From: Ypsolopha sequella
Lineage: Eukaryota; Arthropoda; Insecta; Lepidoptera; Ypsolophidae
DNA length: 64,000 nucleotides
Assembly: GCA_934047225.1 (NCBI GenBank)
Contig: OW203987.1
Location: 31,329,501 to 31,393,500 of the forward strand
Direction: 5' to 3'
Positions within the stretch are counted from its first letter, which is position 1; every line of letters begins with the position of its first letter. Positions 21,956 to 31,874 of this stretch are shown here, in pieces. The translations under genes were made by a program, and so were the position numbers. The notes beneath the pieces were generated by a model. That model was not told the DNA's origin. It worked only from the letters and a program-made list of their open reading frames with translations, and searched no databases.

Positions 21956-23596
21956 TATAAAAATCACTTACTTCAATCCGCAGTTGGCTGTCAGCAAGGC
22001 GACCCTCTAGGACCCGCAATTTTCAGTTTAGCTATCAATCCGATCATAACATCACTAAATTCAAAATTCAACGTTTGGTACTTAGATGACGGAACTATTG
22101 GAGGCGACGCTACATCTGTTTTTAATGACCTGGAATACCTAATTGATATGTTTAAAGATATTGGTCTAGAAATAAATTTTTCTAAATGTGAACTGTTTAT
22201 TTCAAATTCTGTAACGTCATTAAAAAAAGATGAAATTATTAAGAAATTTAACAGTATAGCGCCTAATATAAAAAATTTAGACAACGATTCGCTGCGCCTC
22301 CTTGGAGCTCCGGTCCTAAGTGATTCAATCCCTGGCTATGTGAGTGAGCAGATAGCTAAATTTAATGGAATTTCCGACCGTCTGACCAAAATCAATCCGC
22401 ATATTGCGCTGTTTATAATTCGTTTCTGTCTTTTTGTACCCAAATTAACATATGTCCTCCGGTGCTGCCCTCTCTGGAAACATGAAACGCTCCTTATTAT
22501 TTTTGACAATACCCTTCATAAGGCCCTAGAGACAATATTAAACTGCTCACTCACAGACCGTTGCTGGAGCCAAGCCACCCTTCCAGTTCGACATGGTGGC
22601 CTGGGGATCCGCAAAATTTCTAGTGTAGCGCTCCCTGCCTTCCTGTCCTCCGTTCACAGTACGAATGACCTCTATGGTACCCTAATACGCCCATCACTTA
22701 GTGATGTTGAGGCTTCGTGCTTTGTGGAGGCCAGAGATGCATGGACGCTTGCCTGTCCCGGTGAGGATCTGCCCACCGACTTAAACTCCCAAAGATTATG
22801 GGACGAGCCGATCTGCAACCAGATACAGAAACACCTGCTGGAAACTGCTACCGACTCTGTAGATCGAGCTCGTCTCCTTGCTTCTGGCGAGCAGGAATCA
22901 GGTTATTGGCTACACGCGTTACCATCTGTGAAAATCGGCACCCAGCTGGACAGAGTAACATTTACTCTGGCCGTCAGCTTGCGGCTCGGCGCAAGGACAA
23001 ACGAGCCACATCGCTGTCGGTGTGGCACCAACGTCAACCAGCTTGGGCACCACGGCCTATCTTGCCAACGTAGTGCTGGTCGCTTGTCGCGGCATGCCAG
23101 CCTTAATGATGTCATCCGGAGGGCCTTTGTCACCGTCGGCGTGCCAGCTGTCCTAGAGCCGAAAGGCCTTGCACGCAGCGATGGCAAGAGGCCCGACGGT
23201 ATGACAATCATTCCTTGGAAATACGGCAAGTCACTGGTGTGGGACGCAACATGCGTTGATACTCTTGCTGCGTCCCACATCCAAGTCACGGCTGCCAGGG
23301 CTGGCGCAGCAGCGGCAGCGGCCGAGGGATCCAAAAGGCGCAAATATGCAGAGCTCAGTTCGGAGTACGCGTTTGCGCCTTTTGGAGTCGAAACCCTTGG
23401 GCCGTGGGGTCAAGAGGCTAAATGTCTTTTTAAAGAAATTTCCTCTCGGCTGGTTGACGTTTCGGGGGACTCAAAAGCTGGCGCATACTTTGGACAACGC
23501 CTTAGTTTGGCAATCCAAAGAGGAAATGCTGCCAGCATTCTGGGAACCCTGCCACAAGACGGCGGCGATCTGGCCAACATTTTTTACTTAGTTTAA
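21956..23596 (+). CDS. RT / zinc knuckle / restriction-like endonuclease, C-terminal 546 codons
   Basis: The open frame is entered from the inserted element's right terminal repeat; an ATG at 21905 lies inside that repeat, so the first 17 codons of the longer frame are not LINE. From the junction: the RT blocks VGCQQGDPLGPAIFSLAI and WYLDDG (YLDD catalytic box, ~22076-22093), then the thumb region to ~22700. Next comes a Cys/His knuckle CRCGTNVNQLGHHGLSC (~23015-23065). The nuclease core follows: RPDG (~23190), LVWDATCVDT (~23235-23264), then a conserved tail with PFGVETLGPWG and LAIQRGNAASILGTL. The RPDG..WDATC spacing suggests a PD-(D/E)xK enzyme that would nick target DNA for target-primed reverse transcription. 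No stop interrupts it, but the N-terminal part is missing, so it is not autonomous. The REL-LINE assignment is inferred from domain order. Confidence 0.75.
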   Translation, partial: YKNHLLQSAVGCQQGDPLGPAIFSLAINPIITSLNSKFNVWYLDDGTIGGDATSVFNDLEYLIDMFKDIGLEINFSKCELFISNSVTSLKKDEIIKKFNSIAPNIKNLDNDSLRLLGAPVLSDSIPGYVSEQIAKFNGISDRLTKINPHIALFIIRFCLFVPKLTYVLRCCPLWKHETLLIIFDNTLHKALETILNCSLTDRCWSQATLPVRHGGLGIRKISSVALPAFLSSVHSTNDLYGTLIRPSLSDVEASCFVEARDAWTLACPGEDLPTDLNSQRLWDEPICNQIQKHLLETATDSVDRARLLASGEQESGYWLHALPSVKIGTQLDRVTFTLAVSLRLGARTNEPHRCRCGTNVNQLGHHGLSCQRSAGRLSRHASLNDVIRRAFVTVGVPAVLEPKGLARSDGKRPDGMTIIPWKYGKSLVWDATCVDTLAASHIQVTAARAGAAAAAAEGSKRRKYAELSSEYAFAPFGVETLGPWGQEAKCLFKEISSRLVDVSGDSKAGAYFGQRLSLAIQRGNAASILGTLPQDGGDLANIFYLV

Positions 23597-23734
23597 TTTT
23601 ACTTTAGGAGACATTTTAGTTTTATAGGTAAATTTGTAAGGTTTAATTTTAGTTTTATTTCATGTTATTTAAGTTTTTATGTTTCTGTTAATAATATATA
23701 TTATTTATTTTTTAATTAAGTTAACTATACAAAA

Positions 23735-23990
23735 TTAAAAGTTCAGCACGTCGCTCTTCCACGGTTCCGGCAGAATGATCAGTGCTGCATTGTGAATATT
23801 TGCAGCAAATACTGAGTCGGAGCCCTTTTACTATTGTAATATGTCCATAATTATGTATCTGTATCATTATTGTTTTTGTTAAAACTTGTTCCGTGTCTTT
23901 TATTGTTAGTGTAAATGTTAAATTGTGTTGAATGTGAATTGTGTACGTGTTTTATTTATTTATCTATCTATCTATCTATCTATCTTTAAA
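23735..23990 (+). repeat. Probable LINE 3' UTR with (TCTA)n
   Basis: 'gatcagtgctgcattgtgaa' ... 'tactgagtcggagccctttt' is a block I recognise as recurring in lepidopteran genomes as a LINE 3' UTR. It ends in a (TCTA)n microsatellite at about 23964-23985. Confidence 0.45.
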
Positions 23991-24044
23991 ATAAGAGACG
24001 ACGGCTTCCTTATAAATCCTAAAACATGTGCTCTGTATTTAATT

Positions 24045-24275
24045 TATACAAGGGGAAATTTAATCAACCACCCGAATCTCTATGGAAGCTTCAATAGGTG
24101 ATAGAGACTATACATGTGAAGTTTCAGGTGGATGAGATAAGGTAATGATAGGTCACATGACATCATTTAGATTCAGCTGTGTGGGTGGACTTTACACGAT
24201 GAATACAAATATATAAATACTATACATTAGTAGATTGTATAGTCTCTATCATCTACTGAACTAAAGTTTCTTATA
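24045..24275. repeat. Dispersed repeat with inverted 'gatagagactatac' words
   Basis: It opens with 'acaaggggaaatttaatcaa', also found near 5318. 'gatagagactatac' at about 24101-24114 is complementary to 'gtatagtctctatc' at about 24237-24250. Confidence 0.5.
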
Positions 24276-24280
24276 CTAAA

Positions 24281-24470
24281 TGACCGTGATAGTTAGACTG
24301 TTGGAATTTTCACAGATGGTTTATTTCTATTGCCGCTATAACAACAAATACTAAAAACAGAATAAAATAAATATTCAAGGGGGCTCCCATACAATAGACA
24401 TTTTTTTTTTGCTGTTTTTATAGGTACGGAACATTCGTGCGCGAGTCCGACTCGCACTTGGCCGGTTTTT
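24281..24470 (-). repeat. Dispersed repeat, 'ggccaagtgcgagtcgga' family
   Basis: On the minus strand it opens 'aaaccggccaagtgcgagtc' and contains 'gggagcccccttgaatattt', 'gttgttatagcggcaa' and 'catctgtgaaaattcc', as in the copy at 1911-2210. The 3' part with the GACAGACGG run is missing. Confidence 0.8.
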
Positions 24471-24591
24471 AATCATTATTTGCAATAACTTAGCAAAGAC
24501 TAGCGTGAAATTTTCTGAGAAAAAGAAATGAAAAGAAAGAAGACTGCACACATAGTTTATTTTTCATTGCGCATTGCCGCCATGTCCTACC

Positions 24592-24759
24592 AGTGGGTCT
24601 ACCGCGTAATTCTCATTTTCATCAACATCAACTTGAGATTGAAATTTGACGTGCGTGCGACGACGCCCGCCTAACATACCATCTCTTTTGCACGCGTTGA
24701 ATTTCGCATGCATTTGCTGGAAGTTGGTACAAATGAGAATTACGCGGTAGAGCCCCTGA
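24592..24759. mobile_element. Short MITE with CTACCGCGTAATTCTCAT ends
   Basis: The arms 'tctaccgcgtaattctcatt' (24599-24618) and its complement (about 24733-24752) are perfect over at least 19 bp, and outer bases (gggtct / gggctct) extend the match. The span is about 168 bp with no coding content. Confidence 0.7.
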
Positions 24760-25017
24760 ACAGTAACTTCTTCATTGGTTAAATAACGCTGATCTATCAG
24801 AAGCACGAACGCTGATCGTTCAGAATAGAGAAAGCGCAAACTACTATGGGATTAAAATTGACTTTGGCTCCCGCTATCCTCTAAAGCCAATTTTTCGTTT
24901 TTCGAATAGGTGTGATTAAAAAGTAATTTAATGGAACACACACATAACACTTACACTCGGTCTTTTCTTTAGCTTAAAGCGAGTTTTCTATTACTACATC
25001 GGTCTCTTCTCTCAAAT
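24760..25017. other. No gene recognised
   Basis: Nothing supported. Confidence 0.4.
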
Positions 25018-25036
25018 TAGGTGGTGTACAGACAGC

Positions 25037-26572
25037 AAAGGAGGTAAGTAACCAGGCCCAGCGCAAACAAAGGAGGTAAGTAACCAGGCCCAGCGCAAAC
25101 AAAGGAGGTAAGTAACCAGGCCCAGCGCAAACAAAGGAGGTAAGTAACCAGGCCCAGCGCAAACAAAGGAGGTAAGTAACCAGGCCCAGCGCAAACAAAG
25201 GAGGTAAGTAACCAGGCCCAGCGCAAACAAAGGAGGTAAGTAACCAGGCCCAGCGCAAACAAAGGAGGTAAGTAACCAGGCCCAGCGCAAACAAAGGAGG
25301 TAAGTAACCAGGCCCAGCGCAAACAAAGGAGGTAAGTAACCAGGCCCAGCGCAAACAAAGGAGGTAAGTAACCAGGCCCAGCGCAAACAAAGGAGGTAAG
25401 TAACCAGGCCCAGCGCAAACAAAGGAGGTAAGTAACCAGGCCCAGCGCAAACAAAGGAGGTAAGTAACCAGGCCCAGCGCAAACAAATGAGGTAAGTAAC
25501 CAGGCCCAGCGCAAACAAAGGAGGTAAGTAACCAGGCCCAGCGCAAACAAAGGAGGTAAGTAACCAGGCCCAGCGCAAACAAAGGAGGTAAGTAACCAGG
25601 CCCAGCGCAAACAAAGGAGGTAAGTAACCAGGCCCAGCGCAAACAAAGGAGGTAAGTAACCAGGCCCAGCGCAAACAAAGGAGGTAAGTAACCAGGCCCA
25701 GCGCAAACAAATGAGGTAAGTAACCAGGCCCAGCGCAAACAAATGAGGTAAGTAACCAGGCCCAGCGCAAACAAATGAGGTAAGTAACCAGGCCCAGCGC
25801 AAACAAAGGAGGTAAGTAACCAGGCCCAGCGCAAACAAATGAGGTAAGTAACCAGGCCCAGCGCAAACAAAGGAGGTAAGTAACCAGGCCCAGCGCAAAC
25901 AAATGAGGTAAGTAACCAGGCCCAGCGCAAACAAATGAGGTAAGTAACCAGGCCCAGCGCAAACAAAGGAGGTAAGTAACCAGGCCCAGCGCAAACAAAG
26001 GAGGTAAGTAACCAGGCCCAGCGCAAACAAAGGAGGTAAGTAACCAGGCCCAGCGCAAACAAAGGAGGTAAGTAACCAGGCCCAGCGCAAACAAAGGAGG
26101 TAAGTAACCAGGCCCAGCGCAAACAAAGGAGGTAAGTAACCAGGCCCAGCGCAAACAAAGGAGGTAAGTAACCAGGCCCAGCGCAAACAAAGGAGGTAAG
26201 TAACCAGGCCCAGCGCAAACAAATGAGGTAAGTAACCAGGCCCAGCGCAAACAAAGGAGGTAAGTAACCAGGCCCAGCGCAAACAAAGGAGGTAAGTAAC
26301 CAGGCCCAGCGCAAACAAAGGAGGTAAGTAACCAGGCCCAGCGCAAACAAAGGAGGTAAGTAACCAGGCCCAGCGCAAACAAAGGAGGTAAGTAACCAGG
26401 CCCAGCGCAAACAAAGGAGGTAAGTAACCAGGCCCAGCGCAAACAAAGGAGGTAAGTAACCAGGCCCAGCGCAAACAAAGGAGGTAAGTAACCAGGCACA
26501 GCGCAAACAAAGGAGGTAAGTAACCAGGCACAGCGCAAACAAAGGAGGTAAGTAACCAGGCCCAGCGCAAAC
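25037..26572 (+). repeat. Tandem array, 32-bp unit, 48 copies
   Basis: 1,536 bases equal exactly 48 units of 'aaaggaggtaagtaaccagg' + 'cccagcgcaaac'. The only recurrent variants are aatgagg for aaggagg in clustered units, and 'ggcaca' in the two units before the last. There is no stop in any minus frame, hence three ~520-codon frames with period 32 residues; these are artefacts. Each unit contains AGGTAAGTA, a perfect consensus 5' splice-site word. Confidence 0.98.
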
Positions 26573-26602
26573 AATTTGATACTAAGACGCACAGGTGAGC
26601 TA

Positions 26603-26870
26603 TATAAAGTTAAATAATATTAGTTGGAGAAACTCAAAACATAGGTAGTACTAGTCTATATGAACAACTGTTTGTATGAGAGCTAAGCAAAATTCGCAAC
26701 TTTTTTTCTCTTTCTCCCATACAAATTGCCCCGATCAGCTGACTGGTCCAGTATGGAAAAGTGAAAACAAATTTTAAGAATTTCGCTTAGCTCCCATACA
26801 AACAATTGTTCATATATACTAGTACTACCTATGTTTTGAGTTTCGCCAACTAATATTATTTAACCTTATA
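26603..26870. repeat. ~95-bp inverted repeat between the two arrays
   Basis: Arms 26603-26697 and 26777-26870 are complementary at roughly 90% ('taaataatattagttgg', 'aaactcaaaacataggtag', 'gtatg[a/g]gagctaagc'). The loop is 79 bp. It could be a MITE or the inner part of the surrounding foldback structure. The right side has about 75 extra bases outside this arm relative to the left side. Confidence 0.85.
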
Positions 26871-26971
26871 GATGAGATGTGAAATACTTGGTCAATACAA
26901 ACACACGTGCACTATTTGTTAAGTATGTTTTATATCATCAATAACTCGATCGCACGTGGGTCTTAGAGTCA

Positions 26972-29230
26972 CATAGTTTGCGCTGGGCCTGTTTACTTAT
27001 CTCCTTTTGCTGTCTGTACTATGCCATCTATCTCAACGCTATTTTCTATTTAAAGTTACCAATAAGATAGTTTGCGCTGGGCCTGTTTACTTATCTCCTT
27101 TTGCTGTCTGTACTATGACATCTATCTCAACGCTATTTTCTATTTAAAGTTACCAATAAGATAGTTTGCGCTGGGCCTGTTTACTTATCTCCTTTTGCTG
27201 TCTGTACTATGACATCTATCTCAACGCTATTTTCTATTTAAAGTTACCAATAAGATAGTTTGCGCTGGGCCTGTTTACTTATCTCCTTTTGCTGTCTGTA
27301 CTATGACATCTATCTCAACGCTATTTTCTATTTAAAGTTACCAATAAGATAGTTTGCGCTGGGCCTGTTTACTTATCTCCTTTTGCTGTCTGTACTATGA
27401 CATCTATCTCAACGCTATTTTCTATTTAAAGTTACCAATAAGATAGTTTGCGCTGGGCCTGTTTACTTATCTCCTTTTGCTGTCTGTACTATGCCATCTA
27501 TCTCAACGCTATTTTCTATTTAAAGTTACCAATAAGATAGTTTGCGCTGGGCCTGTTTACTTATCTCCTTTTGCTGTCTGTACTATGACATCTATCTCAA
27601 CGCTATTTTCTATTTAAAGTTACCAATAAGATAGTTTGCGCTGGGCCTGTTTACTTATCTCCTTTTGCTGTCTGTACTATGACATCTATCTCAACGCTAT
27701 TTTCTATTTAATGTTACCAATAAGATAGTTTGCGCTGGGCCTGTTTACTTATCTCCTTTTGCTGTCTGTACTATGACATCTATCTCAACGCTATTTTCTA
27801 TTTAAAGTTACCAATAAGATAGTTTGCGCTGGGCCTGTTTACTTATCTCCTTTTGCTGTCTGTACTATGACATCTATCTCAACGCTATTTTCTATTTAAA
27901 GTTACCAATAAGATAGTTTGCGCTGGGCATGTTTACTTATCTCCTTTTGCTGTCTGTACTATGACATCTATCTCAACGCTATTTTCTATTTAAAGTTACC
28001 AATAAGATAGTTTGCGCTGGGCCTGTTTACTTATCTCCTTTTGCTGTCTGTACTATGACATCTATCTCAACGCTATTTTCTATTTAAAGTTACCAATAAG
28101 ATAGTTTGCGCTGGGCCTGTTTACTTATCTCCTTTTGCTGTCTGTACTATGACATCTATCTCAACGCTATTTTCTATTTAAAGTTACCAATAAGATAGTT
28201 TGCGCTGGGCCTGTTTACTTATCTCCTTTTGCTGTCTGTACTATGACATCTATCTCAACGCTATTTTCTATTTAAAGTTACCAATAAGATAGTTTGCGCT
28301 GGGCCTGTTTACTTATCTCCTTTTGCTGTCTGTACTATGACATCTATCTCAACGCTATTTTCTATTTAAAGTTACCAATAAGATAGTTTGCGCTGGGCCT
28401 GTTTACTTATCTCCTTTTGCTGTCTGTACTATGACATCTATCTCAACGCTATTTTCTATTTAAAGTTACCAATAAGATAGTTTGCGCTGGGCCTGTTTAC
28501 TTATCTCCTTTTGCTGTCTGTACTATGACATCTATCTCAACGCTATTTTCTATTTAAAGTTACCAATAAGATAGTTTGCGCTGGGCCTGTTTACTTATCT
28601 CCTTTTGCTGTCTGTACTATGACATCTATCTCAACGCTATTTTCTATTTAAAGTTACCAATAAGATAGTTTGCGCTGGGCCTGTTTACTTATCTCCTTTT
28701 GCTGTCTGTACTATGACATCTATCTCAACGCTATTTTCTATTTAAAGTTACCAATAAGATAGTTTGCGCTGGGCCTGTTTACTTATCTCCTTTTGCTGTC
28801 TGTACTATGACATCTATCTCAACGCTATTTTCTATTTAAAGTTACCAATAAGATAGTTTGCGCTGGGCCTGTTTACTTATCTCCTTTTGCTGTCTGTACT
28901 ATGACATCTATCTCAACGCTATTTTCTATTTAAAGTTACCAATAAGATAGTTTGCGCTGGGCCTGTTTAATTATCTCCTTTTGCTGTCTGTACTATGCCA
29001 TCTATCTCAACGCTATTTTCTATTTAAAGTTACCAATAAGATAGTTTGCGCTGGGCCTGTTTACTTATCTCCTTTTGCTGTCTGTACTATGACATCTATC
29101 TCAACGCTATTTTCTATTTAAAGTTACCAATAAGATAGTTTGCGCTGTGCCTGTTTACTTATCTCCTTTTGCTGTCTGTACTATGACATCTATCTCAACG
29201 CTATTTTCTATTTAAAGTTACCAATAAGAT
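26972..29230 (+). repeat. Tandem array, 94-bp unit, 24 copies
   Basis: The period is 94 (for example gatagtttgc at 27066 and 27160). Units are nearly identical, with single variants such as actatgCcatc and gttta[c/a]ttat. The first ~43 bases of the unit are the inverted homologue of the 32-bp unit plus its outer flank; the remaining ~50 bases ('atgacatctatctcaacgct', 'tttaaagttaccaataa') are unique to this array. Confidence 0.98.
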
Positions 29231-29364
29231 ATTTTTGTGGAAAGACAAACGCTATCACCTACCGCCGTTTCAATATTTTTCGTATTTTTTTTTCAAGGTA
29301 GCATGTAGCATAGAGCTTATTTTCAAAATCTGTTTTAACCAGAATTGTTCTGTTTTTTTATAGC
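29231..29364. other. No feature recognised
   Basis: Short spacer between the array and the LINE fragment. Confidence 0.4.
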
Positions 29365-29690
29365 TGCTACATGTTTATGCCGTTTGGCGTCGAGACTTTG
29401 GGCCCGTGGGGTCCAGAGGCAAGAAAATTATTTAAAGAACTGTCATCGCGCCTGGTCAACGTCTCGGGTGACCAGAGGGCTGGTGCTTACCTCGGCCAGA
29501 GAATAAGTCTGGCCATCCAGAGAGGTAATGTAGCCAGCATTCTGGGCACCCTACCAAGGGACAGCGATCTGGATCCAGTTTTTTATTTGTAATAGGTTTA
29601 TTTTATTTATAGGATAGTTTTAAGTTGTTATTATGTTATATAAGTTTTTGTGTTTTGAATAAATATATTTTAACCATAAAACATTTAAAA
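29365..29690 (+). pseudogene. 5'-truncated second copy of the REL-endonuclease LINE
   Basis: The frame 29371-29592 ends with PFGVETLGPWGPEARKLFKE, then LSSRLVNVSGD, then LAIQRGNVASILGTLPRD and FYL-stop. It is clearly the same C-terminus as at 23370-23596, with many replacements. The 3' UTR continues to an A-rich end near 29690. Only about 70 codons remain, so it is a dead 3' fragment typical of incomplete reverse transcription. Confidence 0.85.
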
Positions 29691-31060
29691 GGAAAAAATA
29701 AAAATGTTGAAAATTAGCTGTTTTGCCTCGCTATTATATCTTTGCATATACAAAGGTGAAATTAATTTTCATTTTAAAATTTATTGAAACGAGCGATCAG
29801 CTTGGCTAAATGGCTTTTTTCCCTTGGTCTCTATTTGTAAAAGTTTGTCTTTATAAAAGCACTTTGCCCCCAAGGCTGTGTAAATAGATTTTCATACATT
29901 TATTTTTCCCCTAAGGCTATTCCCGTGTTTTTTTTTCACACAGACCACGCTGGTCCTGACCACTTATCGAGTCTCACTCGAGTACGAACTTGAATATATT
30001 TTCGTATCAATGAAAATCACCCATTAACCTATTATAGATACAGGGTATAAACAGAAATGATGTTCAAGAAACTAGGGACCTGGGAACATAATCTAGGTAC
30101 TAGGTACGTATTGAACGCTCAATTTTCCCTACAAATAAATTAGTCGACTGACCTCATGGCTATTACCGAGCTATGTATCGGCTATTAGTAAACGTAAACA
30201 AACATAGTATCGAGCTTCTCCCCTCGGGACTTAGTCTATTTCATAAACGGCAAATGATCCCAGAGAGAGATCTCTCGGTAGCATAGACGACGAATACAGC
30301 CTACAGACTCCTCATATCAGGCGACCGATTTCTGTCAACACATCTGACTGAACCAACAGATACAATTCGCCACTCTAAAATGATATGCTTCTGTAGGCCA
30401 AATCAAAATGGCTTCTATATTTATTACGTTTAGAGTTTTCGTCTTCGGGAAAGATAAGTTTGTGGCGCTATACGTAAGATTGGAAGAGCCAATAGGATTG
30501 CAGTATCCCGTTTCGATTGTTGACAGAATTATTTGTATGCAAGATGTTGAACAATAGACGTCATTCTGAGTTGTATTGTCTATGCTCGGTAGTAAGGAGC
30601 AGGCAGGGACTGCGGGAGGTCTATAGATAAAGCATGTGTTTGAACCTAGTAATTTAAGAAACTCCTTGAACTCTGGTACACATGAGCGCACACCTACAGA
30701 CTATAGACACGCTATAGATTCAATTGTTATATTTTTCTAGGGCACACTAAAGGTTAAATATAGTTTCAGAACACCAAACGTTCGCGTCCTGTTTTTGCTA
30801 CGTTGTCGTAGCGATTGCCACAACCTCATTGTGTTCCCGCTTGTAGATCCGCTACGTCGGCGTCGTTGTCTGAACGCATTTATAAGTACACTAGCCTTTC
30901 TCTCCACAGGTTTTTTAAACCTTTGCCCCGTTTTCAGTTAGGCCGTTATTTTACCTACACACCTTATAGCCTAAATGTTGACTCCTTAGTCAACTACGAT
31001 GATAATAAAGAAAACCACATCCAAATCTGTTGAGTGTGTCTCAAATTAAAACAGAACATA
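29691..31060. other. No gene recognised
   Basis: 'ctggtcctgaccacttatcg' near 29952 is the complement of 'aagtggtcaggaccaaggt' at about 21140 inside the P-like element, suggesting a shared repeat fragment. A 118-codon minus frame (30335-30691) and a 72-codon plus frame (30815-31033) have no motif I recognise. Confidence 0.35.
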
Positions 31061-31064
31061 CATA

Positions 31065-31200
31065 CATATGAAATATGAAATGAAATATATTTATTTATGT
31101 AATGTAGGTATAACAGATGCACTTATTACAGTCCAGTTTTAATGTAATATAAGTAATTAAATAATCTATATGTATAGGTAATAGTTTAATGTCATAAATA
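31065..31200 (-). repeat. LINE 3'-terminal fragment, copy 1
   Basis: 'atatatttatttatgtaatg', then 'taggtataacagat', is shared with 59145-59240 with few changes. The orientation with T-rich left end suggests the 3' end of a minus-strand LINE. Confidence 0.6.
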
Positions 31201-31262
31201 ATAATATGGGGAAATATGCAAGGAAATAATAAAGGTTGGGTTTATTGAAAATAAATAAAAAT

Positions 31263-31331
31263 CTATACATACATACATACTTACTATACTTACAATTAAA
31301 TACAATACAATACAATACAATACAATACAAA
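31263..31331 (+). repeat. Microsatellites (TACA)n and (TACAA)n
   Basis: 'catacatacatacatac' near 31265-31281, then about six 'tacaa' units at 31300-31331. Confidence 0.9.
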
Positions 31332-31874
31332 CAGACGAAATATACATGAACGTAATGTGTGATCTGTTGCATAGATAGTACAATAATTGTTGAAGGTGGA
31401 AAGGTAGAGTAATGTCTGACGAGGTGATCGAAATGAAGCAGGTATAAAATCTATCAAGCTATGATGTATTGATCTGTCTAACTACGAGTATATAAGTGAG
31501 TACTGTATCTAGCTGTCTTTGTCCCTCGCATCCTCCCGTATCTTCACAGTTGATCGGTCAAAAGCCGGCCATGACTAACCCCCGACCTGTCGCAACATTA
31601 GACAGATATATCGGTTCCTCTTTTCCTTTGTAGAAAGCGATTTTCCGTCGATTTCCTTCGGTAATAGGTGCCGCGAGGGGGTGGTGTAAGCGGCAAGTGG
31701 AGACGTTTTGTTTAACGCACCGGCACTGGACCAATTTGTTTCAGCGATTTTCGGAATGTGTAATATGGAAACTATTAGTTATGCGCCAACAATATTCTAA
31801 AAAAGCGAAATTCTAATGTTCTAATCTCCCGTTAATTCCATAATAATATATTACATTATATTTTATATAATCCC
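31332..31874. other. No gene recognised
   Basis: Nothing supported. Confidence 0.4.

Larger units (their letters stand above)
20620..23725 (+). mobile_element. Non-LTR element with C-terminal restriction-like endonuclease (5' truncated, interrupted)
   Basis: The element begins abruptly inside the RT domain at about 20620, is interrupted by a 1,200-bp insertion at 20756-21955, resumes at 21956 and ends after the stop at 23594-23596 with an AT-rich 3' UTR to about 23725. Domain order (RT, then a C-x-C-x7-H-x4-C knuckle, then a PD..D-type nuclease) is that of the R2/R4/NeSL/CRE group of REL-endonuclease LINEs. A second copy of its 3' end lies at 29365-29690 with a diverged protein sequence. Confidence 0.7.
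25018..29231. mobile_element. Foldback-like structure with tandem-array arms
   Basis: The left arm is the 32-bp array (25037-26572) and the right arm the 94-bp array (26972-29230). The 32-bp unit, reverse complemented, is contained in each 94-bp unit at 30 of 32 bases ('gtttgcgctgggcctg' then 'ttactta' then 'ctccttt'). The match extends past the unit on the outer side ('gctgtctgtac' versus 'gtacagacagc') and on the inner side ('aaac..t.tga..ctaagac.cac', about 19 of 24). Between the arrays lies a further ~95-bp inverted repeat. Tandemly repeated inverted arms are the architecture of Drosophila FB/Galileo foldback transposons. No transposase is visible, so mobility is inferred only. Confidence 0.65.

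Noticed and set aside
25037..26572. CRISPR array interpretation of the 32-bp repeats
   Set aside because: There are no spacers; units are directly contiguous, and the context is a eukaryotic repeat region.
24974..26592. Three ~520-codon minus-strand frames with a 32-residue repeat
   Set aside because: Product of the 32-bp array; all three frames are open and the nucleotide units are identical.
30335..30691. 118-codon minus-strand frame
   Set aside because: No recognisable domain, unusual composition and no supporting signals; left as unassigned DNA.
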